From: Mycobacterium sp. MBM
Lineage (GTDB): Bacteria; Actinomycetota; Actinomycetes; Mycobacteriales; Mycobacteriaceae
Direction of reading: 5' to 3'
NCBI GenBank assembly: GCA_021648845.1
Contig: JAKJHY010000020.1
Span: forward strand, 1-64,000
Length of the DNA stretch: 64,000 bases
Under the pieces are notes generated by a model that was not told where the DNA came from, searched no databases, and was given only the letters and a program-made list of their open reading frames with translations. The position numbers and the translations under genes are program-made. This document shows positions 1-9,056 of the stretch, one piece after another (position 1 is the first letter of the stretch; every line of letters starts with the position of its first letter).

Positions 1-81
1 CTGGTCGTCGTGGTGTCGGTGACCCTGCTGGTCTCACTGGCCATCTACGGCTCCAACGGCAACTTCAACCTGTCCGGGTAG
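1..81 (+). CDS. YrbE/MlaE-family permease, C-terminal end only
   Basis: Only the last 26 codons are present, in frame from base 1 to a TAG. They encode a hydrophobic helix (LVVVVSVTLLVSLAIYG) and a short polar tail. Position decides the call: the reading frame ends 9 bases before mceA, where mce operons carry yrbEB, the second MlaE-type integral membrane permease subunit of the Mce lipid importer. The rest of the gene and yrbEA lie outside the window. The fragment alone is too short to prove homology. Confidence 0.7.
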   Translation: MVVVVSVTLLVSLAIYGSNGNFNLSG

Positions 82-90
82 AGGCACACC

Positions 91-1290
91 GTGACAAGAG
101 CCGACCGTGGGCGTGTTGGGGCCGGACTGGCCTTGGTGGTGGCGATCGCGTTGATCGTCGGGCTGTCGGTGGGGCTGTTCCGCGGCAGTTTCACCGAAAC
201 CGTTCCGCTGACAGTGGTCTCGCCGCGCGCCGGACTGGTGATGAACCCCGATGCCAAGGTGAAGATGCGCGGTGTCCAGGTGGGCACCGTCGCCTCCATC
301 GAATCCCGGCCCGACGGGACGGCCGTTCTGCACCTGGCGATGGATCCCGCTCAGCTCCGGCGAATTCCCGCCAACGTCAACGTCGACATCGCATCCTCGA
401 CGGTGTTCGGGGCGAAATTTGTCCAACTCGAAAATCCCCCCGACCCGTCGCCCGAGCCCGTGCGGCCGGGAGCCACCCTGCAGGGCGACCACGTCACCGT
501 CGAGATCAACACGGTGTTCCAGCAACTCACCCAACTGCTGGACTCCATCGATCCGCTCAAGGTCAACGAGACCCTCGGCGCGATCTCGGATGCGTTCAAC
601 GGCCGCGGTGAGCAATTCGGCCGCACGCTCACCGATTTCAACAACTTCCTGGCCAAGATCGAACCGAGCCTGGACAACCTGGCCACCATCACCCGGCAGC
701 TGCCGCCGGTGCTGACCGCCTACGCCGACGGGGCGCAGGATCTGGTCACCGCCGTGGACAACACCAGCACGCTGAGCAACAGCATCGTCGAGGAACGGGA
801 CAACCTGGACGCGTTCCTCATCAGCGCAACAGGTCTGGCCGACGTCGGTATCGAGGTGGTCGGCGGAAACCGGCAGGCGCTGCGCGATCTGGCGCACATC
901 CTGCTGCCCACCTCCGAGCTGCTGGCCAAATACCACGAGGGGCTGGGCTGCGGGATCGGCGGCATCGTCCCGTTCTCGAAGTCCACCCCGTTCAACGTCC
1001 CGGGCATCATCATCTCGGCGGGCCTGACCCTGGGCGTCGAGCGCTACCGCTACCCGCAGGATCTCCCGCGGGTCGCGGCCAAGGCCGAACGGTCCTACTG
1101 CAAGGAGTACGGGCTGCCCGACGTGCCACCGGAATACCGAGTGCCCATGCTGGTCGCCGACACCGGAGCCAACCCCTACCAGTACGGCAACCAGGGCATC
1201 CTGCTCAACTCCGACGGGCTCAAGCAGATGCTGTTCGGGCCGCTGAACGGCCCGCCACGTAACAGCGCACAGGTGGGGATGCCCGGATGA
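91..1290 (+). CDS. mceA: MceA, Mce-family lipid-transport protein
   Basis: A 399-residue protein with a single N-terminal membrane helix (about residues 10-30) followed by an MlaD/MCE domain (about 38-115, with the typical MRGVQVGTV stretch). A long coiled, Asn/Asp-rich helical region and a Cys-containing C-terminal domain follow. Mce proteins form an extracytoplasmic hexameric channel with YrbE permeases and an MceG-type ATPase to import lipids or sterols. The GTG start lies 9 bases after the YrbE stop. The lengths of A-F here (399, 342, 380, 482, 431, 550) are closest to the Mce4 set of M. tuberculosis, but I cannot assign the Mce family by sequence. Confidence 0.9.
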   Translation: MTRADRGRVGAGLALVVAIALIVGLSVGLFRGSFTETVPLTVVSPRAGLVMNPDAKVKMRGVQVGTVASIESRPDGTAVLHLAMDPAQLRRIPANVNVDIASSTVFGAKFVQLENPPDPSPEPVRPGATLQGDHVTVEINTVFQQLTQLLDSIDPLKVNETLGAISDAFNGRGEQFGRTLTDFNNFLAKIEPSLDNLATITRQLPPVLTAYADGAQDLVTAVDNTSTLSNSIVEERDNLDAFLISATGLADVGIEVVGGNRQALRDLAHILLPTSELLAKYHEGLGCGIGGIVPFSKSTPFNVPGIIISAGLTLGVERYRYPQDLPRVAAKAERSYCKEYGLPDVPPEYRVPMLVADTGANPYQYGNQGILLNSDGLKQMLFGPLNGPPRNSAQVGMPG

Positions 1291-2315
1291 CCGGATCACG
1301 CGGAGTCATCATCAAGTTCGGCATCTTCGCGGTGGTGATGGTGCTGCTGACCGGTGCGCTGTTCGCGGTCTTCTCCGAGGTGCGCACCGGCTCCACGCAG
1401 GGGTACTCGGCGGTGTTCAAGGATGCGTCCCGGCTCAAGGCCGGGGACAGTGTGCGGGTTGCCGGTATCCGGGTCGGCACCGTCGACGAGGTGTCACTGC
1501 AGTCCGACGGCACCGTCCTGGTGGCCTTCGACGCCGACAAGACGGTGGCCCTGACCACCGGCACCAAGGCGGCCGTGCGCTACCTGAACCTGGTCGGCGA
1601 CCGCTATCTCGAACTACTGGACGGGCCGGGATCCATACAGCGGCTGCCGGCTGGGTCGAAGATCCCGGTGCAGCGCACCGCGCCCGCCCTGGACCTCGAC
1701 CTGCTGCTCGGCGGCCTCAAACCGGTGATCCAGGGGCTCAACCCGCAGGACGTCAACGCGCTGACCGCCTCGCTGATCCAGATCATGCAGGGCCAGGGCG
1801 GCACCATCGAATCCCTGTTGTCGAAGACCTCGTCGTTCAGCACCGAGCTCGCCGACAACAATCAGGTCGTCGAGTCGCTCATCGACGAATTGCGCACCGT
1901 ACTGGGCACATTGGCCAAGGACGGGGACCGGTTCTCCGGGGCCGTCGACCGCCTACAGCAGTTGGTCAGTGGTCTGCACGAGGATCGCGATCCGATCGCC
2001 ACGGCGATCGAGGCGCTCGACAACGGGACCGCGTCGCTGGCCGACTTCCTCGGAAACGCGCGCCAACCGCTGGCCGGCACCATCGCCCAGGTGAACCGCT
2101 TGGCCACCAATATCGACGCGGGCAAGGAGTCGCTGGACACCTCCCTGCAGAAGGCCCCGGAGAACTATCGCAAGGCGATCCGGCTCGGCGCCTACGGCGG
2201 CTTCATCCAGTACTACATCTGCGGCGTCGCGTTCCGCGCCAGCGATTTGCAGGGTCGCACCGTCGTGTTCCCGTGGATCAGGCAGGAGGAGGGCAGGTGC
2301 TCGGACTCGTCATGA
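1287..2315 (+). CDS. mceB: MceB, Mce-family lipid-transport protein
   Basis: A 342-residue Mce protein. The N-terminal helix (about residues 8-28) is followed by an MCE domain with VRVAGIRVGTVDEV near residues 52-65, then by an extended helical region and a short C-terminal segment with two cysteines (ICGVAF and GRCSDSS). The ATG overlaps the mceA stop in an ATGA, so translation is probably coupled. It is expected to be one subunit of the hetero-hexameric Mce needle in the periplasm. The tail ends just before an unusual mini-ORF that occupies the junction to mceC. Confidence 0.9.
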   Translation: MTGSRGVIIKFGIFAVVMVLLTGALFAVFSEVRTGSTQGYSAVFKDASRLKAGDSVRVAGIRVGTVDEVSLQSDGTVLVAFDADKTVALTTGTKAAVRYLNLVGDRYLELLDGPGSIQRLPAGSKIPVQRTAPALDLDLLLGGLKPVIQGLNPQDVNALTASLIQIMQGQGGTIESLLSKTSSFSTELADNNQVVESLIDELRTVLGTLAKDGDRFSGAVDRLQQLVSGLHEDRDPIATAIEALDNGTASLADFLGNARQPLAGTIAQVNRLATNIDAGKESLDTSLQKAPENYRKAIRLGAYGGFIQYYICGVAFRASDLQGRTVVFPWIRQEEGRCSDSS

Positions 2316-2365
2316 GGCGCTGTGAACCATGCCGCTCTGGGAAGGAGCTTGATCCTCGATGCTGA
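2312..2365 (+). other. 17-codon mini-ORF bridging mceB and mceC
   Basis: This is a complete reading frame, MRRCEPCRSGKELDPRC. Its ATG overlaps the mceB stop as ATGA, and its TGA overlaps the mceC start (ATGCTGA). It carries three cysteines, and the mceC ribosome-binding site (GGAAGGAG) lies inside it. Every other junction in this mce operon is direct, so this one is odd. It may be a coupling leader or chance. There is no homologue evidence. Confidence 0.3.
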
Positions 2366-3501
2366 AGTATCGCGGGGGCCATCTGGTCCGCACCGGCATC
2401 ATGGGCGTCGTCCTGATGGTGCTCGTCATCGCCGTCGGCCTGCAGCCCGAACGCCTCACCGAATGGGCGAGCTCGGTGCGGTACCAGGCCAGGTTCGCCG
2501 AGGCGGGCGGACTGAGTGTGGGCAACGATGTCACCCTGGCCGGTATCAAGGTGGGATCGGTGTCCGATATCAGCCTGGACAACGGCGACGCGCTGGTGTT
2601 GTTCACCCTGAAGGGCAAGTACGGATTGGGATCGGCCAGCGAGGCTCATATCCGCACCGGCACGTTGTTGGGGGAGCGGGTGCTGGTGCTGGAGCCGGCC
2701 GGCGGTGGCCGGATGGGTGCGCTCGACGAGATCCCGCTGTCGCGGACGTCCTCGCCGTACTCGCTGACCGATGCGGTGGGCGAGCTGACCACCAATACCG
2801 CGGGCACCGACACCCAGGCGCTGAACCAGTCCCTGGATACGCTGTCGCAGACCATCGATCAGATCGCGCCGCAGCTCGGTCCCACCTTCGACGGTCTCAG
2901 CCGGTTGTCGCGATCACTGAACAGCCGCAACGAGAGTCTGGGCGATCTGCTCAAGAGCGCCGGTGATGTGACCGGTGTGCTGTCCCAGCGCAGCGAGCAA
3001 GTCAACACGCTGATCCTCAACGCCAACGACCTGGTGGGCGTGCTCAACGACCGCCGGCAGGCGATCGTGAACCTGCTGGCCAACACCTCCGAGGTCTCGC
3101 GGGCGCTGTCGGCAGTGGTGGCCGACAACGAAGAACAGCTCAAACCCGCGCTGGACCGCCTGAATTCGGTCACCGCGGTGCTGGAGAAGAACCGCGACAA
3201 CATCGCCAAGGCACTGCCCAGCCTGGCGAAATACCAGCTGACGCAGGGTGAGACGGTGTCGAACGGCTTCTATTACAGCGCCTACGTGCCGAACCTGGTG
3301 TTCGGCCAGCTGCTGCAGCCGTTCCTGGACTACGCCTTCGGGTTCCGCCGCGGCGTCGACGCCGGACAGCCCCCGGACAATGCCGGCCCGCGCGCCGAAC
3401 TTCCGTTCCCCGTCAACGGAATACCTCAGCCGGGTGACCTGCCACCGCGGTCGTTCCCGCCGCCGGTCATTCCGCCGCTTCCCGGGGAGGCCCCACGATG
3501 A
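2359..3501 (+). CDS. mceC: MceC, Mce-family lipid-transport protein
   Basis: A 380-residue Mce protein with an N-terminal helix (about residues 10-28), an MCE domain (about 35-115, LAGIKVGSV at about 55-63), a long helical stretch rich in Ser, Asn and Leu, and a proline-rich tail after about residue 340. The ATG was chosen because a strong GGAAGGAG lies 10 bases upstream. It is the only gene of the operon that does not overlap the previous mce gene directly. It is expected to assemble with MceA-F as the lipid-conducting channel. Confidence 0.9.
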   Translation: MLKYRGGHLVRTGIMGVVLMVLVIAVGLQPERLTEWASSVRYQARFAEAGGLSVGNDVTLAGIKVGSVSDISLDNGDALVLFTLKGKYGLGSASEAHIRTGTLLGERVLVLEPAGGGRMGALDEIPLSRTSSPYSLTDAVGELTTNTAGTDTQALNQSLDTLSQTIDQIAPQLGPTFDGLSRLSRSLNSRNESLGDLLKSAGDVTGVLSQRSEQVNTLILNANDLVGVLNDRRQAIVNLLANTSEVSRALSAVVADNEEQLKPALDRLNSVTAVLEKNRDNIAKALPSLAKYQLTQGETVSNGFYYSAYVPNLVFGQLLQPFLDYAFGFRRGVDAGQPPDNAGPRAELPFPVNGIPQPGDLPPRSFPPPVIPPLPGEAPR

Positions 3502-4946
3502 GGACACGCACCAAGCTGTTGACCGTCATCGCGGTGGTGGCCGTCGCGGTCGCCGCCGGATTCCTGGTACGCCAGCTGGTCTTCACGCCGACGACGATCA
3601 CCGCGTACTTCCCGACCGCGACCGCAATCTACCCGGGCGATGAGGTGCGGGTGTCCGGCGTGAAGGTGGGCTCCATCACGGCGATCGAACCGGACGGCCA
3701 GCAGACCCGAATGACCCTGGAGGTCGACCCGGGAGTATCGGTGCCCGCGCAGGCCAAGGCGATCATCGTGGCGCCGAACCTGGTCGCAGCCCGCTTCGTC
3801 CAGCTCACCCCGCCATTCCGCGACGGGGATTCAGACGCCATGGCCGACGGGGCCGTCATCCCCGAAGACCGCACCGCCGTCCCCGTCGAGTGGGACGAGG
3901 TGAAGACGCAATTGGAGCGCCTGGCAACCGAACTCGGCCCGCGCAGCGGTGTCGACGGCACATCGGTGTCCCGGTTCATCGACAGTGCCGCCAATGCCAT
4001 GGACGGCAACGGTGCCAAACTGCGTGAGACCCTGGCCCAACTGTCCGGTGTGGCCCGGGTGATGGCCGACGGCAGCGGCGACATCGTGGACATCATCAGG
4101 AACCTGCACGTGTTCGTCGATGCTGTTCGGGGCAGCAGCGAGCAGATCGTCATGTTCGAGAACCGGTTGGCGACGCTGACCAGCGTCGTGAACGACAGCC
4201 GCTCCAGTCTGGACGCCATGCTCAACGATCTGTCGGTGGCCATCGACGATGTGCAGCGTTTCGTGGCCGGTACTCGTAGCGAAACCTCCGAGCAGGTGAC
4301 CCGGCTGTCCAATGTCATGCAGAACCTGGTGGACAGCCGGATGGCAATCGAAAACATCCTGCACATCACCCCGACCTCCATCGCGAACACGCTGAACATG
4401 ATCAATGCGTCCACCGGTACGCCGTTGGGGTCGTTCGCCTTCGCGAACTTCAGCAACCCGGTGCAGGCGGTCTGCGGCATGATCGGTGCTGTCGAGAACA
4501 CCACGGCACCGGAGACCGCGAAGCTCTGTGAGCATTACCTCGGGCCGGCGCTGCGCTTGCTGAACTTCAACGGGTTTCCGTTCCCGATCAACCCGTATCT
4601 GACCAAATCGGCCAGCCCGGACAGGCTGATTTATTCGGACATGCGGCTCGCGCCCAACGGCGGAGGTATCCCGCGGCCCCCGGAGCAGCCCCCGACCGTG
4701 TCCGCCTACACCGGCGCCGGTGATATCCCGCCCCCGCCCGGCTGGAATGCTCCACCGGCACCGGGCCGCGGGGCCTACGCGCCCAATGGGCTGCCCGCGA
4801 CACCGCATGCACCCCTGATCCCGGGTGCGCCCCAGCCGAGTCCGACCACCTTCGACGGGCTGCTGCTGCCGGGCTACGGCCCTCCGCCGCCGGGGCCCGC
4901 ACCCGACGCCCCGCTGTTACCTGCCGAAGGGACACCGCCCGCATGA
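3498..4946 (+). CDS. mceD: MceD, Mce-family lipid-transport protein
   Basis: A 482-residue Mce protein with an N-terminal helix (about residues 7-25), an MCE domain (VRVSGVKVGSI at about 50-60), a helical middle part and a long Pro/Gly-rich C-terminal tail (about 385-482). Such disordered tails are common in MceC, D and F proteins and may reach into the cell-wall space. The start overlaps the mceC stop in an ATGA. No missing domain or frameshift is visible. Confidence 0.9.
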   Translation: MRTRTKLLTVIAVVAVAVAAGFLVRQLVFTPTTITAYFPTATAIYPGDEVRVSGVKVGSITAIEPDGQQTRMTLEVDPGVSVPAQAKAIIVAPNLVAARFVQLTPPFRDGDSDAMADGAVIPEDRTAVPVEWDEVKTQLERLATELGPRSGVDGTSVSRFIDSAANAMDGNGAKLRETLAQLSGVARVMADGSGDIVDIIRNLHVFVDAVRGSSEQIVMFENRLATLTSVVNDSRSSLDAMLNDLSVAIDDVQRFVAGTRSETSEQVTRLSNVMQNLVDSRMAIENILHITPTSIANTLNMINASTGTPLGSFAFANFSNPVQAVCGMIGAVENTTAPETAKLCEHYLGPALRLLNFNGFPFPINPYLTKSASPDRLIYSDMRLAPNGGGIPRPPEQPPTVSAYTGAGDIPPPPGWNAPPAPGRGAYAPNGLPATPHAPLIPGAPQPSPTTFDGLLLPGYGPPPPGPAPDAPLLPAEGTPPA

Positions 4947-6238
4947 TCGGCATGGAATCCGTACGTGCGGTGGCGCTGTGTGCCGCGGTGGCTCTGGCCG
5001 GCAGCGGCTGCGCCTTCCACGGGGTGAACTCGCTGCCGTTGCCGGGTGTGCAGGGCAACAGCGCCGACGCCCAGGAGTTCACCGTCCAGGTAGCCAATGT
5101 CGGCACCCTGGAGTCGAATTCGCCGGTGCTCATCGACGATGCGGTGGTCGGCAGTGTCGGTGACATGACGGTGCGGGACTGGCATGCCGACGTCACGATC
5201 CGGGTCAACCCCGGTGTCGTGGTGCCCGCTAATGCGGTGGCCACCGTCGGGCAGACCAGTCTGCTCGGTTCGATGCACCTGGCGCTGAATCCGCCGGTGG
5301 GCCAGGACCCGTCGGGTGAGTTGGCGTCGGGTTCCACCATCGCGCTGGCGGACTCGGCGACCTACCCGTCCACCGAGCAGACGCTGTCCTCGCTGTCCAC
5401 ACTGGTCAACGGTGGGGGGCTGGGACAAATCGGCGATATCATCCACAACTTCAGCACCGCGATGTCCGGGCGGGAGAACGAGATTCGTGGTCTGCTGATC
5501 CGGCTGGACAAGTTCGTCGGTGTGCTGGACACCCAGCGGGCCGACATCGTCGCCTCCATCCAACAGTTGAATACCGTGGCGGGGACCTTCGCCGCGCAGA
5601 ACGACAAGATCGACCGGGCACTCAAGGATATCCCGCCGGCGCTGGATGTGCTGATCGACAGCCGGCCGCGGTTCACGGCCGCTCTCGATCGCCTGGGCGA
5701 GTTCAGCGACACCGCAACGGGACTTGTCAACGATGCCGGCAAGGAACTGGTGGCCGACCTGGCCAATCTGGAGCCGGCGCTGCGCTCGCTGGCCGACATC
5801 GGGCCCGATATCAACGGCGCCCTGGCCTACGCGTCGGCGTTCCCGTACGGCCCGAACGCGATCGATCGTGCCGTCAAGGGCGACTTCCTCAACCTGTTTG
5901 CGGTATTCGACCTCACCTACCCGCGGCTCAAACGCACCCTGCTACTGGGTACCAGGTGGGCCGATGAGAACGCCAAACTCATTCCGGCGCCGGGTGATCC
6001 GTGGTATCTGAACTACTCCTACGACCCGCTATCGGCACCGCTGGCCCCGCCGCCGCCGGACACGCCGCCGCCCGCCGGTCCGTCGGCAGCCGAGGGCGCG
6101 CCGCCGCCCGTCGCGGGGCCGGTGCTGCCGGTATCACCACCACCGGTCGGCCCACAGAGCGCACCGCCGGTTCCCACGGCATCGATCTTCGCAGGGCCGT
6201 ACGCGCCGCCCGCCGGTTCCCAGGGAGGTGGTGGGTAG
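4943..6238 (+). CDS. mceE: MceE, Mce-family lipoprotein
   Basis: A 431-residue Mce protein that begins with a lipoprotein-type signal peptide. A hydrophobic stretch ends in LAGSGC, so Cys23 should be the lipidated residue. MceE subunits are the lipoprotein members of the complex (the LprK/L/M/N class in M. tuberculosis). An MCE domain follows (VLIDDAVVGSVGDM region), then a helical region and a Pro-rich tail from about residue 355. The ATG overlaps the mceD stop. The lipobox is slightly atypical at -3 (Gly instead of Leu/Val/Ile). Confidence 0.9.
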   Translation: MIGMESVRAVALCAAVALAGSGCAFHGVNSLPLPGVQGNSADAQEFTVQVANVGTLESNSPVLIDDAVVGSVGDMTVRDWHADVTIRVNPGVVVPANAVATVGQTSLLGSMHLALNPPVGQDPSGELASGSTIALADSATYPSTEQTLSSLSTLVNGGGLGQIGDIIHNFSTAMSGRENEIRGLLIRLDKFVGVLDTQRADIVASIQQLNTVAGTFAAQNDKIDRALKDIPPALDVLIDSRPRFTAALDRLGEFSDTATGLVNDAGKELVADLANLEPALRSLADIGPDINGALAYASAFPYGPNAIDRAVKGDFLNLFAVFDLTYPRLKRTLLLGTRWADENAKLIPAPGDPWYLNYSYDPLSAPLAPPPPDTPPPAGPSAAEGAPPPVAGPVLPVSPPPVGPQSAPPVPTASIFAGPYAPPAGSQGGGG

Positions 6239-7891
6239 ATGCTGACCCGCTTCGTCAAGACACAGCTGATCATCTTCACCGTGGCGTCCATCGTCGGCGT
6301 CGCGGTGATGGTGTTCGGTTACATGCAGTTGCCCACGCTGCTCGGCGTGGGCAGGCTGACGGTCAGTCTCGACCTTCCCGCCACCGGCGGCCTGTACCGG
6401 TTCTCCAACGTCACCTACAACGGAGTGCAGGTCGGCAGGGTGACCGCCGTCGAGCTGACCGACAGCGGGGCACGGGCGACGCTGTCGCTGGATCGGTCGC
6501 CGAAGATCCCGGCCGATCTCACGGCGCATGTGCTCAGCGTGTCGGCCGTCGGTGAGCAGTACGTCGACCTGCGCCCGAACGCCGGAACCGGTCCGTACCT
6601 GGACGACGGCGCGGTGATCGCCGCGGACAACACCACCATTCCGCAAGAGGTGGGACCGATGCTCGACCAGATGAGCGCGCTGGTTCAGTCGATACCCAAG
6701 GATCGGCTCAACGACCTGCTGAACGAGACATATCGGGCGTTCGACGGTGCCGGTGACGATTTTCAGTCGCTGGTGGACTCGGCGGGCACGCTGACGCGAG
6801 ACGCCGACAGCGTCTCCGAGGAGATGCGCTCGTTGATCGACGACAGCGTGCCGCTGCTCGGCACCCAGGTGCAGACCACAGATGCGATCCGTACCTGGTC
6901 GCGCAGTCTGGCCGGTATCACCGATCAGGTGGTCGCCAACGATCCGCAGATCCGCACCCTGTTGCAGCGCGGTCCCGGGTTCGCACAGGAGGTATCGGGG
7001 CTGTTGACCGATATCAAGCCGACGCTGCCGGTGCTGCTCGCCAACATGACCACGATCAGCCAGATCCTGCTGACCTACAACCCGGCGCTGGAGCAGTTGC
7101 TGGTGCTGCTGCCCAATTACATTGCCATACAGCAGACCTTCGGTCTGCCGAAGAACAACGCCACCGGTTTGCCGATGGGTGACTTCTCGCTCACCATCGG
7201 CGACCCGAACCCGTGCCTGGTCGGGTTCCTGCCACCGTCACAATGGCGCTCTCCGGCGGACACCACCACCATCGACACCCCCGACAACCTGTACTGCAAG
7301 CTGCCGCAGGACTCGCCGATCTCGGTGCGCGGCGCACGAAACATCCCGTGCATGGAGCATCCCGGAAAACGCGCACCGACCGTCGAATTGTGCAACGACC
7401 CGCGGGGGTTCGTCCCGTTGGCGATACGCCAACACCTCACCGGTCCGATGCCGTTCGATCCGAACCTGGTCGCCCAGGGCATCCCGCCGGACGACAGGGC
7501 GACCTTCCAGGAACAGATCTACGCACCGACCGAGGGCACCCCGCTGCCGCCCGAAGCCGCGCCCTCGGGGACGCCGCCCGGTGGCCCGGCCGGGCCACCA
7601 CCGCCGCCGGTGATGGCACCGGCTGCCCCGCCCACCCCGCCGACGGCGTACATCCCGCCGCCCCCGCCGGGTAACTCCGTCAATGGTGTGCCGGTGCCGC
7701 CGGTCGCCCCGCCCGCCGGCGCGTTGCCGGTGGCGCCCAGCGCCACCGAGGGTGGCGGCCCCTCGATCGCGGTGGTGCCGTATGACCCCGACACCGGCAA
7801 GTACATGACCCCTGACGGCCGCTACGAGCAGCAGACCAACCTCATCGCCGGAGGCGCACCGAAGTCATGGCAGGACCTGATGCCGACCTGA
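6239..7891 (+). CDS. mceF: MceF, Mce-family lipid-transport protein
   Basis: A 550-residue Mce protein with an N-terminal helix (about residues 8-28), an MCE domain (VTYNGVQVGRVTAVE near 58-72), a helical region, a cysteine-bearing domain (about 320-400) and a Pro-rich tail (about 430-505). The tail is followed by a short structured end containing YDPDTGKYMTPDGR. The ATG directly follows the mceE stop. It is the last gene of the operon, and a hairpin follows it. Mce4F of M. tuberculosis has a similar length and Pro-rich end. Confidence 0.9.
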   Translation: MLTRFVKTQLIIFTVASIVGVAVMVFGYMQLPTLLGVGRLTVSLDLPATGGLYRFSNVTYNGVQVGRVTAVELTDSGARATLSLDRSPKIPADLTAHVLSVSAVGEQYVDLRPNAGTGPYLDDGAVIAADNTTIPQEVGPMLDQMSALVQSIPKDRLNDLLNETYRAFDGAGDDFQSLVDSAGTLTRDADSVSEEMRSLIDDSVPLLGTQVQTTDAIRTWSRSLAGITDQVVANDPQIRTLLQRGPGFAQEVSGLLTDIKPTLPVLLANMTTISQILLTYNPALEQLLVLLPNYIAIQQTFGLPKNNATGLPMGDFSLTIGDPNPCLVGFLPPSQWRSPADTTTIDTPDNLYCKLPQDSPISVRGARNIPCMEHPGKRAPTVELCNDPRGFVPLAIRQHLTGPMPFDPNLVAQGIPPDDRATFQEQIYAPTEGTPLPPEAAPSGTPPGGPAGPPPPPVMAPAAPPTPPTAYIPPPPPGNSVNGVPVPPVAPPAGALPVAPSATEGGGPSIAVVPYDPDTGKYMTPDGRYEQQTNLIAGGAPKSWQDLMPT

Positions 7892-7911
7892 TGGCGAGAC
7901 GCCATCGGGCA

Positions 7912-7945
7912 CGAACATCTCCGGCCGTCGGGCCGGGGACGTTCG
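7912..7945. terminator. Hairpin between convergent mceF and secreted-protein gene
   Basis: Two 15-base arms (13 of 15 paired) enclose a 4-base loop. The hairpin starts 20 bases after the mceF stop and ends 26 bases from the stop of the opposing gene. There is no T-run, as is usual for mycobacterial terminators. It could act in both directions. Confidence 0.55.
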
Positions 7946-7971
7946 GTGTGTGCGCGGTCGGGGCCGGGGCC

Positions 7972-8484
7972 CTACATCCTGTCGAGGCGAAGGGGCATCT
8001 CGATGACCGTGGGCGTGTTGCGACCACATGCGCCGCCCGGCCCCTCGGTTCGGTCGAAACCCGAGAGCAGCTGCAGATTGTCCGCGTCGATCTGGCCTTG
8101 GGCGTCGATGCCGTGGAACTGGAAACGCTGATAGCCGGTCGCCCTGCTGCCGTCCGGGCACGGCAGCCAATTCGGGTGCACGCGTTCGATGATCCAGCGG
8201 TTGATGCGGTATTCGGCCGGGGCCGTCCAGCCCTTGTCGCTGGTGACGGTGCCGTCACACGTCTGCGCGTCGGTGCAGCTGGTGGCGAACGTCCACATGG
8301 ACACCTGGACCGCCTCGTCCATGAAGACCTCGTTGGTCTTGGCCCACTCGCCGTTGGAGATGACGCGGTAGGTGCCGTTGAGCGCGATATCGAGGTCGGC
8401 GTGCGCCGTCGGCGCAAGGCCCGCCCCGACGGCGGTGCCGATCACCATCGTTGCTGCGGCGGCCGCAGTACCGCGTGCACGCAT
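7972..8484 (-). CDS. Small exported protein of unknown function, four cysteines
   Basis: A 170-residue protein with a clear signal peptide; cleavage is likely after ALA-type residues TAHA, near residue 29. The mature part begins DLDIALNGTYRVISNGEWAK and has four cysteines (in TSCTD, QTCDG, LPCPD, GACGR), which suggests two disulfides. The beta-rich pattern (GTYRV..., W-rich centre, IEMPLRLDRM end) resembles small mycobacterial secreted proteins often found beside mce loci, and the exported protein at 9057-9506. The gene is convergent with mceF. I do not know its function. Confidence 0.75.
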   Translation of the reverse strand: MRARGTAAAAATMVIGTAVGAGLAPTAHADLDIALNGTYRVISNGEWAKTNEVFMDEAVQVSMWTFATSCTDAQTCDGTVTSDKGWTAPAEYRINRWIIERVHPNWLPCPDGSRATGYQRFQFHGIDAQGQIDADNLQLLSGFDRTEGPGGACGRNTPTVIEMPLRLDRM

Positions 8485-8595
8485 GACGACTCCTCACACT
8501 TTTCGAGCTCTCCCGCGGTCCAGCGTAATGCCGAAGTAGAGCAACCCTCGCATTTTGCGAGAACTTTGTTACCGCGATATGCAAAGGTGGGCACC

Positions 8596-9036
8596 ATGGG
8601 CGTCTTCAAGGGTCTGCTGGCCGTGGCATTCACTGTGGCGACGATGATTTCGGCGCCGGCAGCGAGCGCGGATCCGAGTCCACCGGCACCGCCCGCCATC
8701 GAACCGCCCATGCTGCACGACTGCAACGAACCCGCGTGCACGCCGGGTATCGCGCCCAATATCGTGCTCGGTTCCTACTGCAGCAACACCACCTACTACG
8801 CGTTCGGGGTGACATCGTGGGGCAGGCTGGTGTTCTGCGGCTCGCCACGCCGCTACGAGCCGCGCTGGTTCCGGGCCACCGAAATGCACGGGGTCAAGGC
8901 CGAGGGGGCGCTGTGCCCGAGCTATGACGGCGAGATGGCGCAGTCGCCCGACGGGCTGTTCCTCACCTGCGTGACGAAGAACGGTTTCAGCCGATGGCTG
9001 CGCGGTGACGTCTCGGCCTCCGATCCCATTCAATGA
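8596..9036 (+). CDS. Small exported cysteine-rich protein of unknown function
   Basis: A 146-residue protein with a signal peptide ending near ASA at residue 24, followed by a short Pro-rich linker. The mature domain has six cysteines (DCNEPACTPG, SYCS, FCGS, LCPS, LTCV), probably three disulfides, and is rich in Trp, Tyr and Phe. The ATG was preferred because the signal peptide starts there; a longer frame upstream has no signal sequence. It is transcribed divergently from the gene at 7972-8484 and lies immediately before another exported protein. Function unknown. Confidence 0.75.
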   Translation: MGVFKGLLAVAFTVATMISAPAASADPSPPAPPAIEPPMLHDCNEPACTPGIAPNIVLGSYCSNTTYYAFGVTSWGRLVFCGSPRRYEPRWFRATEMHGVKAEGALCPSYDGEMAQSPDGLFLTCVTKNGFSRWLRGDVSASDPIQ

Positions 9037-9056
9037 GCATCCCGACGAGGACCACC

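Noticed and set aside
91..7891. Assignment of the operon to Mce4 (cholesterol importer)
   Set aside because: Protein lengths are similar, but the flanks lack the kstR/kstD-type neighbours I would expect, and lengths alone do not prove it.
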